A DNA stretch of 6,501 nucleotides, taken from the NCBI GenBank assembly GCA_020051815.1, contig JAGVQF010000127.1, positions 1 through 6,501 of the forward strand. The letters are read 5' to 3'. A program made the translations under genes and the position numbers. A model generated the notes under the pieces. The model saw only the letters and a program-made list of their open reading frames with translations, ran no database searches and was not told the DNA's origin. This stretch comes from Candidatus Saganbacteria bacterium. Lineage in GTDB: Bacteria; Margulisbacteria; WOR-1; O2-12-FULL-45-9; XYB2-FULL-48-7. Positions 1-6,221 of this stretch are shown piece after piece (position 1 is the first letter of the stretch; each line of letters begins with the position of its first letter).

Positions 1-3000
1 ATCGGCCAGGCCTGCGAATTCGATTACTCGGGCTCACAGGCGTGTAAAGCGTTGCGCGAAGAGGGGTATGAGATCGTCCTCATTAATTCGAACCCGGCCA
101 CGATCATGACCGATCCCGAGATGGCGCACCGCACTTACATCGAGCCGATCACCGTCGATATCTGCTGTAAGATCATCGAGAAGGAGCGGCCGCAGGCAAT
201 CCTCCCGACCTTGGGCGGCCAGACCGCCCTGAATATCGCGGTCGGCATTGCCGAAACAGGGATTTTGGAAAAATATAAGATCGAGATGATCGGCGCCGAT
301 ATCACGGCCATCAAAAAAGCCGAAGACCGCGAGCTGTTCAAAGCCGCTATGGAAAAAGCCGGCCTTGATCTCCCCAGGAGCGCTTTTGCCAGGAACTTAG
401 ATGAAGCGATGGAGGCCATTAAAAAGATCGGCCTGCCGCTGATCGTGCGCCCGAGCTTTACGCTGGGCGGCTCGGGTTCCGGTGTCGGGCATACCAAGGA
501 AGAATTCGAGGCGATCGCGCGCAAGGGTCTGGAGCTTTCGCCGATCTCGGAGATCCTGATCGAAGAAGACCTGACCGGCTGGAAAGAATTTGAGCTTGAG
601 GTGATGCGCGACAAAAAAGACAATGTCGTCATTATCTGCTCGATCGAAAATATCGACGCCATGGGGGTCCATACCGGCGATTCGATCACCGTCGCTCCGG
701 CGCAGACATTGACCGACCGGGAATACCAGAAGATGCGCGACCAATCGATCGCCGCCATCCGCGCCATCGGCGTTGAGACCGGCGGCTCAAACATCCAGTT
801 TGCCGTGCATTCCGAGACCGGCCGCATGGTCATTATTGAAATGAACCCGCGTGTTTCGCGCTCCTCGGCGCTGGCCTCCAAAGCGACCGGTTTCCCGATC
901 GCCAAGATCGCGGCCAAGCTGGCTGTCGGCTACACGCTCGACGAAATTCGAAATGATATAACCAAAGAAACACCGGCCAGTTTTGAGCCGTCGATCGATT
1001 ACTGCGTCGTCAAGATCCCGCGCTTCACGTTCGAAAAATTCCCCGACACGCCGGCGGTCATCGGCACGTCGATGAAGTCGGTTGGGGAAACGATGGCGAT
1101 CGGCCGCACGTTCAAAGAAGCCCTGCAGAAGGGACTGCGCTCGCTTGAGGTCGGCCGGGCGGGGTTGGGCGCTGACGGCAAAGAGTTCATTAAAGAAGAG
1201 CTGTTGATGGAAAAGCTCAAAACCCCCAACGATCGCCGGATATTCTATATTAAACAGGCCTTGAAGAACGGCATGACGACCCAGGAGGTTTATGGGCTGA
1301 CCCACGTCGATCCGTGGTTCCTGGAAAATATTAAAGAAATTATTGAAGAAGAAAATAGGATCAAGGCGCAAGGGGCAAGCATCCTGGACGACAAAGATTC
1401 GCTTTTTCAGGCCAAACAGTTCGGTTTTTCCGACCGGCAATTGGCTTATCTGACCGGGAAGACCGAGAAAGAGGTCTACGCCAGGCGCAAAGAGCTGGGC
1501 GTTTCGGCGGTTTATAAATTGGTCGACACCTGTGCGGCGGAGTTTGAGGCCTTTACCCCTTATTATTATTCGACTTATGAAACCGAGGATGAGGTCAAGC
1601 GCAGCCGCAAAAAGAAAGTCATGATCCTGGGCGGCGGCCCCAACCGGATCGGGCAGGGGATCGAGTTCGATTACTGCTGTGTCCACGCCTCATTTGCCCT
1701 GCGCGAAGAAGGGATCGAGTCGATCATGGTTAATTCCAATCCCGAAACCGTTTCGACCGACTATGACACTTCGGACAAACTTTATTTTGAGCCGCTGACG
1801 CGCGAAGATGTCCTCAATATCATTGAAAAAGAAAAACCGGACGGAATTATTGTCCAGTTTGGCGGGCAAACGCCGCTCAATTTAGCATTGCCGCTCGAAG
1901 CGGCGGGGGCCAAGATCATCGGCACTTCGCCCAAGTCGATCGATAAGGCCGAAGACCGCAAGCGCTTTGCCAAGATGCTCAAAAAGCTGAAACTTTACCA
2001 GGCGCCCAACGGCACCGCTTTCTCGCCGGCCGAGGCAAAAAAGATCGCCAAGAAGATCGGCTACCCATGCCTCGTCCGCCCGTCATATGTCCTCGGCGGC
2101 CGGGCCATGCGCCTGGTCTATGACGACAACGACCTCAACGAATTCATGACCACGGCGGTTAAAGTCTCGCCGGATCATCCCGTCCTGGTCGACAAGTTCC
2201 TCGAAGACGCGATCGAGGTCGATGTCGACGCGGTCTCCGACGGCAAGCAGACTGTTCTCTGCGGCATCATGGAGCACATAGAAGAAGCGGGCATCCACTC
2301 CGGCGATTCGGCCTGCTCGCTGCCGCCGTTCTCTTTGAGCCCAGAGATCATCGAAACGATCAAGCAGAACACTTATGCCATGGCCAAGGAGCTCAAGGTC
2401 AAAGGGCTGATGAATGTCCAGTTCGCCGTCAAGAACGACCGGGTCTTTGTCCTCGAGGTCAATCCGCGGGCCTCGCGCACCATCCCTTTTGTTTCCAAAG
2501 CGACCGGCGTCCCCTGGGCCAAGATCGCGACCAAGGTCATGGTCGGCCGATCGCTGAAATCGCTGGGGATCGAGAAAGAAGTTGAGATTAAGCATATCGC
2601 CGTCAAAGAAGCGGTTTTCCCGTTCAACCGGTTCCCGGGCGCCGACGCGGTCCTGGGCCCCGAGATGAAATCGACCGGCGAAGTGATGGGGATCGACGAC
2701 GACTTCGGCACGGCGTTCATGAAATCGCAGATCGCCGCCGGCCAGAACCTGCCCTTAAAGGGGAAGGTTTTTGTCTCGGTCAATAACCGCGACAAAAGGG
2801 CGATTGTATATATCGTCAAGCACTTAGTCGATCTCGGTTTTTCCATTGTGGCGACCGAGGGGACCGGCGGTGTGTTAAAGAAGAACGGAGTGGCCTGTGA
2901 GATCGTTTCCAAGTTAAGCGACACAAAGAAAGATATTCTCGACCTGGTCGATAAGGGCAAGGTCTCGCTACTGATCAACACGCCGGGCGGTAAAAAGACG

Positions 3001-3180
3001 AGGGCCGACGAAGCCAAGATCCGCTCCGCTGCTGTCATGCACAGCATCCCGCTCATCACCACGATCTCCGGCCTCCAGTCGGCGGTGAACGGCATCGAGT
3101 CAGCCATGAAGAAGGGGTTTGAAGTCAAAGCCCTGCATGATTATCATATGGCTATAAGGGAGGGCGAGAAAAATGGGTAA
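1..3180 (+). CDS. carB: Carbamoyl-phosphate synthase large subunit, 5'-truncated
   Basis: This is the ammonia- and ATP-using subunit of carbamoyl-phosphate synthase, a cytoplasmic enzyme that makes carbamoyl phosphate for pyrimidine and arginine synthesis. The frame is open from base 1 and begins at [11 protein letters not shown], which matches E. coli CarB from about residue 20, so about 19 codons lie outside the window. 1059 codons are present; the E. coli protein has 1073 residues. Numbering by codon in the window, the first ATP-grasp half has [12 protein letters not shown] at 150-161 and EMNPR at 280-284. An oligomerisation region spans about 400-535. The second half restarts at about 541 with [12 protein letters not shown], then [10 protein letters not shown] from 693 and EVNPR at 819-823. 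An MGS-like allosteric domain runs from about 921 to the end ([16 protein letters not shown]). [10 protein letters not shown], a conserved CarB segment, is intact. No frameshift or missing catalytic motif is visible. carA is not in the window. The stop overlaps the next gene. Confidence 0.98.
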   Translation: MGQACEFDYSGSQACKALREEGYEIVLINSNPATIMTDPEMAHRTYIEPITVDICCKIIEKERPQAILPTLGGQTALNIAVGIAETGILEKYKIEMIGADITAIKKAEDRELFKAAMEKAGLDLPRSAFARNLDEAMEAIKKIGLPLIVRPSFTLGGSGSGVGHTKEEFEAIARKGLELSPISEILIEEDLTGWKEFELEVMRDKKDNVVIICSIENIDAMGVHTGDSITVAPAQTLTDREYQKMRDQSIAAIRAIGVETGGSNIQFAVHSETGRMVIIEMNPRVSRSSALASKATGFPIAKIAAKLAVGYTLDEIRNDITKETPASFEPSIDYCVVKIPRFTFEKFPDTPAVIGTSMKSVGETMAIGRTFKEALQKGLRSLEVGRAGLGADGKEFIKEELLMEKLKTPNDRRIFYIKQALKNGMTTQEVYGLTHVDPWFLENIKEIIEEENRIKAQGASILDDKDSLFQAKQFGFSDRQLAYLTGKTEKEVYARRKELGVSAVYKLVDTCAAEFEAFTPYYYSTYETEDEVKRSRKKKVMILGGGPNRIGQGIEFDYCCVHASFALREEGIESIMVNSNPETVSTDYDTSDKLYFEPLTREDVLNIIEKEKPDGIIVQFGGQTPLNLALPLEAAGAKIIGTSPKSIDKAEDRKRFAKMLKKLKLYQAPNGTAFSPAEAKKIAKKIGYPCLVRPSYVLGGRAMRLVYDDNDLNEFMTTAVKVSPDHPVLVDKFLEDAIEVDVDAVSDGKQTVLCGIMEHIEEAGIHSGDSACSLPPFSLSPEIIETIKQNTYAMAKELKVKGLMNVQFAVKNDRVFVLEVNPRASRTIPFVSKATGVPWAKIATKVMVGRSLKSLGIEKEVEIKHIAVKEAVFPFNRFPGADAVLGPEMKSTGEVMGIDDDFGTAFMKSQIAAGQNLPLKGKVFVSVNNRDKRAIVYIVKHLVDLGFSIVATEGTGGVLKKNGVACEIVSKLSDTKKDILDLVDKGKVSLLINTPGGKKTRADEAKIRSAAVMHSIPLITTISGLQSAVNGIESAMKKGFEVKALHDYHMAIREGEKNG

Positions 3181-3778
3181 ATGGGATACGCTGGCCGATA
3201 AAGCGACGGTTGAGAAAACCATGGCGGCGCTCAAAGCGACCGGGATCAACTCATATTTTGTTGAGAATGGCGCGGCGGCGAAACAGAAGTTCTTCGAGCT
3301 CCTGCCCGAAGGGGCCGAGGTGATGAATAATTCTTCGACGACTCTGAACGTTCTTGGCATTACGGATGAGCTGGCCAAATCAAGCAAGTATGTTTCGGTC
3401 CGCAACAAGCTGACGGCGATGGACAGGAAGACGCAAAACCGGCTGATGCAGCAGATGGGGGCGGCGCCCGAATGGGCGGTCGGCTCCGTCCACGCGGTGA
3501 CGCAGGACGGCCGCGTCATGATCGCTTCGGCCTCGGGCAGCCAGCTGCCGGGCTACGCCGGCGGCGCCGACCACGTCATCTGGGTCGTCGGCACGCAAAA
3601 GATCGTTAAAGATCTTGACGACGGCAATAAAAGGCTCTATGAGTACGTCCTGCCGCTCGAAGACGCGCGGGCGAGAAAGGCCTACGGCATGGGCAGCGCG
3701 GTCAATAAATTGCTTATCATCAATAATGATAAATCGCGGATCCATCTGGTCTTTGTCAACGAAGTTTTGGGCTTTTAA
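3173..3778 (+). CDS. LUD-domain protein (LutC/YkgG-like, DUF162 family)
   Basis: This 201-residue cytoplasmic protein belongs to the LUD family, named from lactate-utilisation proteins such as LutC. Recognisable family features are [12 protein letters not shown] at 52-63, the glycine-rich core [20 protein letters not shown] at 121-140 followed by TQKIV, and the ending [13 protein letters not shown]. No signal peptide or membrane segment is seen. The ATG at 3173 lies inside the last codons of carB (8-base overlap). A GGAGG at 3159-3163, 9 bases upstream, supports this start and suggests translational coupling with carB. LutA/LutB partners are absent here, so a role in lactate oxidation cannot be assumed. 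Stand-alone LUD proteins of about 200 residues are common in anaerobes and their biochemistry is mostly unknown. The family call is firm; the function is open. Confidence 0.9.
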   Translation: MGKWDTLADKATVEKTMAALKATGINSYFVENGAAAKQKFFELLPEGAEVMNNSSTTLNVLGITDELAKSSKYVSVRNKLTAMDRKTQNRLMQQMGAAPEWAVGSVHAVTQDGRVMIASASGSQLPGYAGGADHVIWVVGTQKIVKDLDDGNKRLYEYVLPLEDARARKAYGMGSAVNKLLIINNDKSRIHLVFVNEVLGF

Positions 3779-3801
3779 ACCACCGCGAATTGTGCTATAC
3801 T
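3773..3801 (+). promoter_or_regulatory. Probable extended -10 promoter for the exported-protein gene
   Basis: TGCTATACT at 3793-3801 is a good extended -10 element (TG, one base, then TATACT). The base run 17 nt upstream, TTTTAA at 3773-3778, is a poor -35 box and overlaps the LUD stop codon; extended -10 promoters often tolerate this. Transcription would begin near 3808, giving a leader of about 48 nt before the ATG at 3856. This is inferred from sequence only. Confidence 0.5.
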
Positions 3802-3855
3802 ACATAAGGGATTAACAATGATTGACCTCGCAATTCATTTTGGGAGGGGATCACG

Positions 3856-4347
3856 ATGAAAAGAATGGTTTTTGCCGCTGTGTTGCTTCTGCTGTTTGTC
3901 TCTGCCTCGCTGGCCGAAGATTCAAAGTACCAGCTCTATTCGGAGAGCAAAGGTTTATTGGGCGGCCGCCGGGTAATTATGCTTGATAAAACGACCGGCG
4001 ATTCATGGCTCTACACCGATAACAAATGGGTGCCGATCCTGAAAACGGTTGCCGAAGTTAAGTCGGCCGATGATGATGCCAAGGCCAAACTGGCGGCGGA
4101 ACTGGCCGCTTTAAATGACAAGCAGTCGCAGGAGATAAAAACGCTCAAGGATAAACAGGAAACGGAATTGGGTGTTTTGAGAGAGAAACTCGAAGCCAAG
4201 AAAGCCCCGGAGGCCAGAGCGTCTCAACCGGCGGTCAAGGCGCGGCCGATCTACGCCAAAAAGAAAACCACTTCGGCCGCCAAATCGGCCCAGGCCGAAA
4301 ATGAGGGGAGCGACACTGAAGCCCCGCCGGCCTGGCTCAATGAATAA
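3856..4347 (+). CDS. Small exported coiled-coil protein, function unknown
   Basis: I do not recognise a named family for this 163-residue protein. Residues 1-20 form a typical Sec signal peptide: KR, then the hydrophobic stretch AAVLLLLFV, with cleavage likely after ASLA (20). Residues 25-62 are probably a small beta unit. Its VIMLDKTTGDSWLYTDNKWVPI resembles the 'LDTxTGxxW ... W' motif seen in many bacterial exported proteins. Residues 79-111 are three in-register 11-residue repeats predicted to form a coiled coil. Residues 114-147 are rich in Lys, Ala and Pro and probably disordered. The last 16 residues are acidic (ENEGSDTEAPPAWLNE). There is no LPXTG motif, lipobox or second membrane helix, so periplasmic or secreted location is likely. 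The start is supported by GGGAGGGG at 3842-3849, 6 bases upstream. It appears to be a single-gene unit, with its own promoter and a hairpin right after the stop. A structural or envelope role is a guess. Confidence 0.85.
   Translation: MKRMVFAAVLLLLFVSASLAEDSKYQLYSESKGLLGGRRVIMLDKTTGDSWLYTDNKWVPILKTVAEVKSADDDAKAKLAAELAALNDKQSQEIKTLKDKQETELGVLREKLEAKKAPEARASQPAVKARPIYAKKKTTSAAKSAQAENEGSDTEAPPAWLNE
4090..4188 (+). other. Three tandem 11-residue (hendecad) coiled-coil repeats
   Basis: Residues 79-89, 90-100 and 101-111 of the exported protein align without gaps: LAAELAALNDK, QSQEIKTLKDK and QETELGVLREK. The shared pattern is E at position 4, Leu/Ile at 5, Leu at 8, an acidic residue at 10 and Lys at 11. 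Core positions 79, 83, 86, 90, 94, 97, 101, 105, 108 and 112 are spaced 4-3-4, which is a hendecad and not the usual 3-4 heptad. Residues 68-78 may be a decayed fourth copy. Confidence 0.75.
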
Positions 4348-4398
4348 ATCCCCACACCAAAACACACTGGCTTAACTTCGGGTATTTGGTGTGGGGAT
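4348..4398 (+). terminator. Perfect 14-bp hairpin after the exported-protein gene
   Basis: The arms 4348-4361 (ATCCCCACACCAAA) and 4385-4398 (TTTGGTGTGGGGAT) are exact reverse complements around a 23-nt loop. The left arm begins on the base after the stop codon. The position suggests a 3'-end or terminator structure. However, the plus-strand sequence after the stem is AAATATAG with no T-run, so it is not a standard intrinsic terminator. It could mark an mRNA 3' end protected from nucleases or a Rho-linked stop. On the minus strand the stem is followed by TTTATT, but no minus-strand gene ends there. Confidence 0.5.
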
Positions 4399-4415
4399 AA
4401 ATATAGTGAAATCGC

Positions 4416-4443
4416 TTGACAAACACAACGATAATAGTATAAG
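4416..4443 (+). promoter_or_regulatory. Strong sigma70-type promoter of the RRM gene
   Basis: A perfect -35 hexamer TTGACA at 4416-4421 is followed by TATAAG at 4438-4443 with a 16-nt spacer. The overlapping TAAGAT at 4440-4445 with an 18-nt spacer is a weaker alternative. The spacer is A/T-rich. The start of transcription would be near 4450. This is the best promoter in the window and lies just downstream of the hairpin that ends the preceding gene, so the RRM gene is probably expressed on its own. Confidence 0.8.
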
Positions 4444-4449
4444 ATAGAA

Positions 4450-4573
4450 GAGTCGAGTTTAATGTTGATTTGAGTAAAAGAGTCTCTGCGTCTTTTTTCT
4501 TAGTGTGTTCCGCTTAGTCGGTCCCCACAAACATCATTGAACCAGCAGAAAAATAAAAAAAAGGAGATCAAAC
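4450..4573 (+). promoter_or_regulatory. Long (about 124 nt) 5' leader of the RRM gene
   Basis: The stretch between the predicted transcription start and the ATG contains no gene and is A/T-rich compared with its neighbours. It holds a T-rich segment (TCTTTTTTCTT, about 4491-4501). It also holds a possible two-part hairpin: TGTG 4504-4507 with CACA 4526-4529, enclosing CCG 4510-4512 with CGG 4519-4521. Next to the start is an A-run leading into AAGGAG (4561-4566), 7 bases from the ATG. I recognise no known riboswitch or cold-shock box. Long leaders are common on genes for abundant RNA-binding and cold-shock proteins, so post-transcriptional control is a reasonable inference. Confidence 0.5.
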
Positions 4574-4867
4574 ATGAAGAGCATTTTCGTAGGTAACCTT
4601 CCGTGGTCAACCACCGATGCCGATCTTTCCGCCAAATTTGGCGAATTCGGTAACGTGTTGTCAGCCCGGATCGTGACTGACAAGTTCACGGGCAAGTCCC
4701 GCGGTTTCGGATTTGTTGACATGGAAGACGCTGACGCCGAAAAAGCGATTGCCGCGATGAGCGGGCAAAAGTGGGGCGACCGCGAGCTGACAGTCAATGA
4801 AGCCAAGCCGAAGTCGGAAAGCCGCGATCGCGATCGCGGCCCAAGACGCGAATTCAGCCGGTTCTAA
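4574..4867 (+). CDS. Single-RRM RNA-binding protein with Arg-rich tail
   Basis: This 97-residue protein is one RNA recognition motif followed by a short basic tail. RNP2 is IFVGNL at 4-9 and RNP1 is KSRGFGFV at 41-48, with the RNA-contacting aromatics F5, F45 and F47 all present. The rest fits the beta-alpha-beta-beta-alpha-beta fold, ending at about residue 77. Residues 78-97 contain alternating Arg/Asp (SRDRDRGPRR) and finish EFSRF. This is the architecture of the cyanobacterial Rbp proteins and their relatives in other bacteria, which bind single-stranded RNA in the cytoplasm and are often cold-responsive. The start is set by AAGGAG at 4561-4566. The gene has its own strong promoter, a long leader and a strong terminator, which suggests high, independently controlled expression. 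The target RNAs are unknown. The family call is near certain. Confidence 0.96.
   Translation: MKSIFVGNLPWSTTDADLSAKFGEFGNVLSARIVTDKFTGKSRGFGFVDMEDADAEKAIAAMSGQKWGDRELTVNEAKPKSESRDRDRGPRREFSRF
4821..4840. repeat. 20-bp perfect palindrome with two overlapping GCGATCGC octamers
   Basis: The segment reads the same on both strands and contains GCGATCGC at 4824-4831 and again at 4830-4837. It lies in the coding sequence for the SRDRDRG part of the RRM protein tail. GCGATCGC is the HIP1 octamer that is highly repeated in many cyanobacterial genomes. One more copy is at 511-518 in carB. Here it may simply follow from repeated CGC-GAT (Arg-Asp) codons. Confidence 0.7.
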
Positions 4868-4889
4868 TAAAAAGAACTCTGAAATTATT

Positions 4890-4922
4890 AAGGCCCTGGG
4901 GTAACACCCGGGGCCTTTTTTT
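4890..4922 (+). terminator. Strong intrinsic terminator between the convergent genes
   Basis: AAGGCCCTGGG (4890-4900) pairs with CCCGGGGCCTT (4907-4917) as an 11-bp G+C-rich stem with one G-U pair and a 6-nt loop. It is followed by a run of seven T (4916-4922). It ends the RRM transcript. On the minus strand the same stem begins just after the DUF1667 stop codon (TAA at 4923-4921, inside the T-run). It is followed there only by TAATAATTT, so it may work weakly in both directions. Confidence 0.9.
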
Positions 4923-5283
4923 ATGCGCGGGAGACTTCTCTTGAGGCGATGAGGTCGGCGTCGAGCCCCAGGAAAGCTTTGGCGATGATATCTCCGACTT
5001 TGACCGGCCGATCGAGCCTGATCTTCTTGATCTCGGTCATTGCTTCGAGAAGTTTCGCCTTCGGAATTGGGCGGCTGGTCCGGACCGGGACCATTTTCAG
5101 CTCAAGACCCCTGGCCAGAACGGTTGAAGAGAGCACCCTCATCGGAGCCGCGATCTCCTGCCTGGCGTAAGCCGGGCCTTTTTCGCATTTGTTGCCGGTC
5201 AGGCTGATGATGTGCCCGCCTTCAACGTCTATCTCCAGCTGGCAGCCGATCGGACACTCAATACAGGTTAATTTTCTCTTCAT
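4921..5283 (-). CDS. DUF1667 four-cysteine protein of the glycerol-3-phosphate oxidation operon
   Basis: This 120-residue protein has the DUF1667 pattern: C7-x2-C10-x3-C14 (CIECPIGC), then G30-N-K-C33-E-K-G36. The four cysteines resemble the [4Fe-4S]-binding motif at the N-terminus of molybdopterin oxidoreductases, so an Fe-S centre is likely but not proven. The C-terminal part carries RTSRPIPK and RPVKVGDIIAK, also usual in the family. No signal peptide is seen. ATG at 5283 overlaps the stop of the upstream oxidoreductase as ATGA, and TGAGG at 5293-5289 sits 5 bases upstream, so the start is secure. In other bacteria this family is encoded next to an FAD oxidoreductase and a GlpA-like dehydrogenase, as here. 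It is inferred to be the small electron-transfer part of that complex. It is the last gene of the operon. Confidence 0.92.
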   Translation of the reverse strand: MKRKLTCIECPIGCQLEIDVEGGHIISLTGNKCEKGPAYARQEIAAPMRVLSSTVLARGLELKMVPVRTSRPIPKAKLLEAMTEIKKIRLDRPVKVGDIIAKAFLGLDADLIASREVSRA

Positions 5284-6221
5284 GATCGCCTCAAATATTC
5301 GGCCGCCGCTTGGCCGGTTTTTTCGCTGTCGCGGGTGACCGAATCAGCCAGATCGTAGATCTTGTATGAATTGCCGCAGACGAAAATGTCTGGGCTCGTG
5401 ATCTTTGAAACGTCGGAAACGCCGGCCATCTCGAGGAGCTCGTTCTCCGGGATCAGGCCGGCGGAGACCAGCACAGTGTCGCAGGCGAGCTCAAACGTTT
5501 CGTGGGTCTCGAGATTCTCGACCAGGACTTTTTCCACCCGGTCGCGGCCATAGATCCTGGCCACCCGGTGATGCAAATAAAGGGGAATAGAGAAGTCCGT
5601 AAGGCACAAGACGACGTTGCGCACTAGGCCGCGCGATTCTTTCTGGAGCTCGATGACAGCCTTAACTTTAGCTCCTTCGAGCGTCAGGCGACGCGCCATA
5701 ATGAGCCCGATGTCGCCCGAGCCGATGACCACGATCTCCAGGCCGGGCAGGAGCCCCTCGATATTTATCATCTTCTGGGCGAGACCGGCGGTGTAGATGC
5801 CGGCGGGGCGGGTGCCCGCGGTGTGGATCATCTCCCTCGTTCTTTCGCGGCAGCCGGTCGCCATGATCAGCGCTTTAGCTTTTATCTCTTCAAGTTTGCC
5901 GGGCTTTAAATAGGTGATGATCTTATCTTTGGTTAGACTGACGACGAACGATCTTAAACTGACCTCGATATCCCTGATTTCCTCGATCTTCTTGATAAAC
6001 CGATCCGCATATTCCGGCCCGGTCAGGTTCGCTTTGAAGCGCTGCAGGCCGAAGCCGGGATGGATGCACTGGTTGAGGATGCCGCCAAGGTATTGGTCGC
6101 GCTCGAGGAGCAGGATGTCGTTGACTCCGGCTTCATGCGCCGCAACAGCCGCCGCCATGCCGGCCGGGCCTCCGCCGACTATTACTAAGTCGCGAGTCAC
6201 GAGCCGCGAGTCGCGAGTCAT
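5280..6221 (-). CDS. FAD/NAD(P)-dependent oxidoreductase (partner of GlpA-like dehydrogenase)
   Basis: This 313-residue flavoprotein has the pyridine-nucleotide-disulfide-oxidoreductase fold. The FAD motif VGGGPAG is at 15-21, with E40 at the end of the second strand. The family signatures GGILNQCIHPGFG (46-58), ATGCRERTRE (121-130) and GTRPAGIYTAGLAQ (136-149) follow. A second nucleotide motif GSGDIG is at 167-172, and a second FAD segment DIFVCGN at 278-284. Relatives beside GlpA-like genes pass electrons between the dehydrogenase and NAD(P) or another carrier; the acceptor here is not known. The protein looks compact: the stretch between the AGVSDVS region and SPDIFVCGN is shorter than I expect for the family. 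ATG at 6221 overlaps the upstream stop as ATGA and has GAAGGAG 5 bases before it. The first 11 residues (MTRDSRLVTRD) are an unusual extension encoded by a short direct repeat. The 3' end overlaps the DUF1667 gene by 4 bases. Confidence 0.94.
   Translation of the reverse strand: MTRDSRLVTRDLVIVGGGPAGMAAAVAAHEAGVNDILLLERDQYLGGILNQCIHPGFGLQRFKANLTGPEYADRFIKKIEEIRDIEVSLRSFVVSLTKDKIITYLKPGKLEEIKAKALIMATGCRERTREMIHTAGTRPAGIYTAGLAQKMINIEGLLPGLEIVVIGSGDIGLIMARRLTLEGAKVKAVIELQKESRGLVRNVVLCLTDFSIPLYLHHRVARIYGRDRVEKVLVENLETHETFELACDTVLVSAGLIPENELLEMAGVSDVSKITSPDIFVCGNSYKIYDLADSVTRDSEKTGQAAAEYLRRS
6188..6220 (-). repeat. 12-nt direct repeat forming the N-terminus of the FAD oxidoreductase
   Basis: Read on the minus strand, TGACTCGCGACT occurs at 6220-6209 and again at 6199-6188, a period of 21 nt or exactly 7 codons. 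The sequence between the copies is a further near-copy. The repeats encode TRDSRLVTRD, directly before the first beta strand (LVIVGGG) of the FAD fold. The ATGA junction and the start codon lie within the first copy. Confidence 0.8.

Noticed and set aside
787..1686. A 299-codon open frame on the minus strand inside carB, with others at 135-917, 2083-2595 and 2373-3128
   Set aside because: They lie fully opposite a well-conserved carB and their translations show no domain or motif. Long antisense frames are expected in G+C-rich coding sequence.
3822..3827. A TTGACC box as a second promoter for the exported-protein gene
   Set aside because: No -10 element at suitable spacing; the ribosome binding site occupies that place.
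3787..3836. An inverted repeat GAATTG (3787-3792) and CAATTC (3831-3836) flanking the start region of the exported-protein transcript
   Set aside because: Six base pairs with a loop of nearly 40 nt; too short to call an operator or hairpin without comparison.
4348..4398. A 5S rRNA-like string on the minus strand (GAAGTTAAGC followed by TGTGGGG)
   Set aside because: Only about 17 bases resemble 5S rRNA, with the wrong spacing and no matching outer stem. It is the loop and arm of the hairpin.
4462..4473. A tiny open frame, ATG TTG ATT TGA, in the RRM leader
   Set aside because: Only three codons with no convincing ribosome binding site; likely chance.
4475..4500. A possible attenuator in the RRM leader: AAAAGA pairing with TCTTTT before a T-run
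   Set aside because: The stem is almost all A-U with one G-C pair, too weak to call a terminator.
5328..5339. A third copy of the TRD repeat, since the oxidoreductase C-terminus also reads VTRDS
   Set aside because: The DNA differs (GTCACCCGCGAC) and the segment lies in a conserved C-terminal region of the fold, so chance similarity is more likely.
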